Shown piece by piece: positions 61,899 to 64,000 of a DNA stretch of 64,000 nucleotides. The stretch spans positions 17,811 to 81,810 of the forward strand of contig JBALWA010000015.1 of NCBI GenBank assembly GCA_036960305.1, written 5' to 3'. The notes under the pieces are model-generated. The model worked only from the letters and a program-made list of their open reading frames with translations, did not search any database and was not told where the DNA came from. The stretch comes from JBALVT01 sp036960305. Its GTDB lineage: Bacteria > Pseudomonadota > Gammaproteobacteria > Pseudomonadales > Halieaceae. Both the position numbers and the translations under genes were made by a program. Position 1 is the stretch's first letter; each line of letters starts with the position of its first letter.

Positions 61899-61992
61899 GC
61901 GCTGTGGCTGATGGTTTGGTTTTGAATTGGAACCAAATTCCCTTGTTGTGATCAGAACAGTAGGTCACTTATAGCATGGGAATCTGGAGTTC

Positions 61993-62967
61993 ATGGCAAA
62001 AACTAGCGTAGTACCGCAAATCCCTTCCTCAGAAATCACCTCCGAAACAGCCTACCTGAATCGCCGTCAGTTGATGAAGGCGGGGGTGGCTGCACTGCCC
62101 CTGTTTGCTGCTGCACCCGGCGCACTGGCCGAATCGGGCGGTAAGTCGCTTCGCTATACATCGGCGGTCCCGGGCAGCTCAGGCTTCCATACCACGGAAA
62201 CCGTTACCCCTTTTAGCGATGTTACGGCCTACGGAAATTTCTACGAGTTCGGTACAGACAAGGGAGACCCTGCGCGTTACGCACACGAAATGTCAGTGGA
62301 CCCCTGGTCGGTAGAAATTACAGGTGAAGTGGGCAAACCCGGGACGCTGCATCTGGAAGACCTGTTGTCCCGTATGGATTTGGAAGAGAGAATCTATCGG
62401 CTGCGCTGTGTTGAGGCGTGGTCTATGGTCGTGCCCTGGGTGGGCTTCCCCCTGGCAAAATTGCTGGCGCAGTTCGAGCCGACCAGCAAGGCCAAATATG
62501 TGTCATTTGAAACACTACACGATCCTAAAACCATGCGCGGAACCCGCTCCCGTACCAGCATTATTGATTGGCCATATAAAGAAGGGCTGCGTATAGATGA
62601 AGCGATGCACCCGCTGACACTGGTGAGTATTGGCATGTTTGGCAAGACCCTGCCTGAGCAAAATGGTGCGCCACTGCGGCTTGTCGTACCCTGGAAGTAT
62701 GGCTTCAAAAGCATTAAATCTATCGTTAGCATTCGTCTTAGCGAACAACAGCCGCGAACGTCATGGCAGGCTATCGCGCCACGGGAATATGGTTTTTACT
62801 CGAATGTGAACCCCGATGTTGACCACCCTCGTTGGAGCCAGAAGTCCGAACGCAGGTTGCCCTCAACCTTATTCCAGCCCAACAGAATTGCCACCCAGCG
62901 CTTCAATGGTTATGAGGAACAGGTGGCCGGGCTGTACAAGGGCATGGATCTGACCAGGGACTTCTAG
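61993..62967 (+). CDS. msrP: Periplasmic methionine sulfoxide reductase, catalytic subunit
   Basis: Molybdopterin enzyme (formerly YedY) that reduces methionine sulfoxide in periplasmic proteins, 324 aa. Twin-arginine signal NRRQLMKAG (Arg24-Arg25) with cleavage near ALA|ES. Mo-ligand Cys139 in RLRCVEAWSM matches the E. coli site. Paired with msrQ 2 bases downstream, the membrane haem partner that supplies electrons. Confidence 0.96.
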   Translation: MAKTSVVPQIPSSEITSETAYLNRRQLMKAGVAALPLFAAAPGALAESGGKSLRYTSAVPGSSGFHTTETVTPFSDVTAYGNFYEFGTDKGDPARYAHEMSVDPWSVEITGEVGKPGTLHLEDLLSRMDLEERIYRLRCVEAWSMVVPWVGFPLAKLLAQFEPTSKAKYVSFETLHDPKTMRGTRSRTSIIDWPYKEGLRIDEAMHPLTLVSIGMFGKTLPEQNGAPLRLVVPWKYGFKSIKSIVSIRLSEQQPRTSWQAIAPREYGFYSNVNPDVDHPRWSQKSERRLPSTLFQPNRIATQRFNGYEEQVAGLYKGMDLTRDF

Positions 62968-62969
62968 GG

Positions 62970-63584
62970 ATGGAAATAATCGCCAGGCTTACGGTATTCA
63001 TTCTCTGCCTGCTACCTTTCGGCTACGGCTTCTATGGGGCCTTTGCCGGCACATTGGGGCCTGACCCGGCGGAAACCCTCATGCATATCACGGGAGAGTG
63101 GTCTGCCCGCATCTTGTTGTTGACCCTGTTGATCTCACCGCTGCGTCAGTTGCAGTCCTTGCGCTGGATATTCAAGTTGCGCCGAATGCTGGGGCTATAT
63201 GCCTTTTTCTATGCAGTGGTACACCTGGTTACTTTCGCGCATTTTTATCTGGGCTGGAGCGCACGGGTAATGCTTGAAGAGCTGATAGAGCGCCCCTATA
63301 TCACTCTCGGTTTTGGCGCGCTGGTGTTGATGCTACCCCTTGCCGTAACGTCAACACGGGCAATGCAAAGACGCTTGGGTAAAAACTGGCAGCGATTACA
63401 CCGTCTGGTGTATGGGGCCTCCCTGTTGGTTTGCGGCCACATTCTGTGGCAAGTGCGATCAGATGCAGGAGAGGCCATTGTGTATATTGTGCTCTTTGGC
63501 CTGCTTCTTGGGTGGCGAGCAAGGCGTTTTTATCGTCGTCGTGGGCGCAGGCAACCGAACAGTAATGCGCTAGGGACCTGCTAG
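62970..63584 (+). CDS. msrQ: Haem-binding membrane subunit MsrQ
   Basis: A 204-aa inner-membrane haem b protein (formerly YedZ) that passes electrons to MsrP. Five to six hydrophobic helices; conserved His residues in FFYAVVHLVTFAHFYL and RLHRLVYGASLLVCGHILW likely ligate haem. Start ATG two bases after the msrP stop; the two form an operon. Confidence 0.95.
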   Translation: MEIIARLTVFILCLLPFGYGFYGAFAGTLGPDPAETLMHITGEWSARILLLTLLISPLRQLQSLRWIFKLRRMLGLYAFFYAVVHLVTFAHFYLGWSARVMLEELIERPYITLGFGALVLMLPLAVTSTRAMQRRLGKNWQRLHRLVYGASLLVCGHILWQVRSDAGEAIVYIVLFGLLLGWRARRFYRRRGRRQPNSNALGTC

Positions 63585-63700
63585 AGGGCCAATCCAGTCG
63601 CCATTCGTGCATTTTTTGAACAAAAAGTGGACAGGAGTGGCGATTTTTTGAGCGGATTGCCCTGCACTGAGAAATATCCTAAATATTTTCGTCAAACCCC

Positions 63701-63728
63701 TTGCAGGCGAAAGAACGATGCGTATAAT
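63701..63728 (+). promoter_or_regulatory. rRNA operon promoter
   Basis: TTGCAG at 63701-63706 and a perfect TATAAT at 63723-63728, 16 bases apart, followed by a GC-rich discriminator (GCGC) typical of stringently controlled rRNA promoters. Confidence 0.85.
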
Positions 63729-63783
63729 GCGCTCCTCGGTTGGGGTGACCCGAACGAACCACCAGCGTCCTGGCGACCTGGTA

Positions 63784-63823
63784 GCTATTTAACAATCAAA
63801 TGAAGACAGATGTGTGGGCACTT
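63784..63823 (+). promoter_or_regulatory. Antitermination boxA and boxC
   Basis: GCTATTTAACAATC at 63784-63797 is a boxA, the NusB/NusE binding site; TGTGTGGGCACTT at 63811-63823 is a boxC. Their order and distance from 16S are as in E. coli rRNA leaders. Confidence 0.8.
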
Positions 63824-63951
63824 GTTGGAGTAGTTGTTACAACTATTCAGACGCAACAAGTGACCATTATATTCATTAATGAATTAATGATTTCGAATAG
63901 CGTCTGAGCTGATGATTTTGGATGGTGAAGCGAGGTACTCGCGTAACCATC
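63819..63951 (+). repeat. rRNA leader stem-loops
   Basis: Three hairpins: a 9-base stem CACTTGTTG/CAACAAGTG (63819-63862), and a hairpin with GATGGT/ACCATC and inner GCGAG/CTCGC (63921-63951). A further stem directly before 16S (63953-63973) has nine pairs with one bulge. Processing or folding elements of pre-16S RNA are expected here. Confidence 0.6.
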
Positions 63952-63982
63952 TCCTCTTGTTCTTGAACAGAGGTTAAAGATT

Positions 63983-64000
63983 AAACTGAAGAGTTTGATC
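63983..64000 (+). rRNA. 16S rRNA, 5' end only
   Basis: The last 18 bases match the start of 16S rRNA, including the universal AGAGTTTGATC primer site. The gene continues beyond the right edge; the mature 5' end is placed by analogy with E. coli. Confidence 0.93.

Larger units (their letters stand above)
63585..63982. promoter_or_regulatory. rRNA operon promoter and leader region
   Basis: No gene. Contains the rrn promoter, boxA and boxC antitermination signals, and stem-loops before 16S rRNA, listed separately. The stretch 63590-63700 upstream of the promoter may hold upstream activating sites but I see no specific motif. Confidence 0.8.

Noticed and set aside
1..64000. CRISPR arrays, prophage, insertion sequences, tRNA genes
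   Set aside because: No direct repeat-spacer pattern, integrase, transposase or cloverleaf sequence was seen; the only structured repeats are the ilvH-ilvC palindrome and rRNA leader stems.

Overview
The window reads as a chromosomal segment of a free-living, probably marine, Gammaproteobacterium. Gene content and order point to the Pseudomonas/Cellvibrionales side of the class: murJ-ribF-ileS-lspA-fkpB-ispH-fimT-pilVWX-pilY1-pilE, then pilRS, bamD, rluD, pgeF and clpB form a block arranged as in pseudomonads. The genus is an inference; no rRNA beyond the first bases of a 16S gene lies inside the window. No CRISPR array, prophage, insertion sequence or tRNA was recognised.

Layout. (1) 1-9864: a type II secretion operon in the order E-F-G-H-I-J-K-L-M-C/N-D (the Xanthomonas xps order), with gspE cut by the left edge. 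(2) 9881-22435: an accessory region with five sulfotransferase-like proteins, two glycosyltransferases, a highly expressed exported 553-residue protein, a periplasmic parvulin and an AmpG-like permease. (3) 22436-28397: an alkyltransferase-like protein, a DUF481 outer-membrane protein, fxsA, groES-groEL with both a CIRCE operator and a heat-shock sigma factor promoter, a PuuD-like membrane protein and a membrane-anchored coiled-coil protein. (4) 28471-33190: class I fumarase, exonuclease I, aspartate carbamoyltransferase, ADP-ribose pyrophosphatase. (5) 33204-40531: murJ, ribF, ileS, lspA, fkpB, ispH. (6) 40638-49603: type IV pilus minor pilins, PilY1 and the PilRS two-component system. (7) 49625-55519: bamD, rluD, pgeF, clpB and a DUF4124 protein. 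(8) 56061-61029: branched-chain amino acid genes ilvI, ilvH, ilvC and the regulator ilvY, with a perfect 25-bp inverted repeat between ilvH and ilvC. (9) 61038-62967 and 62970-63584: pssA and the msrPQ methionine sulfoxide repair pair. (10) 63585-64000: promoter and antitermination leader of an rRNA operon, ending 18 bases into 16S rRNA.

How the genes fit together. Much of the window concerns the cell envelope: two prepilin-based machines (T2SS and type IV pilus, both needing a prepilin peptidase not present here), outer-membrane assembly (BamD), lipid II flipping (MurJ), lipoprotein processing (LspA) and phospholipid synthesis (PssA). The most unusual part is region 2, where sulfation and glycosylation enzymes surround a strongly expressed exported protein directly beside the secretion operon. 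I propose, as inference only, that this region builds a sulfated surface glycan, possibly attached to or associated with that exported protein.
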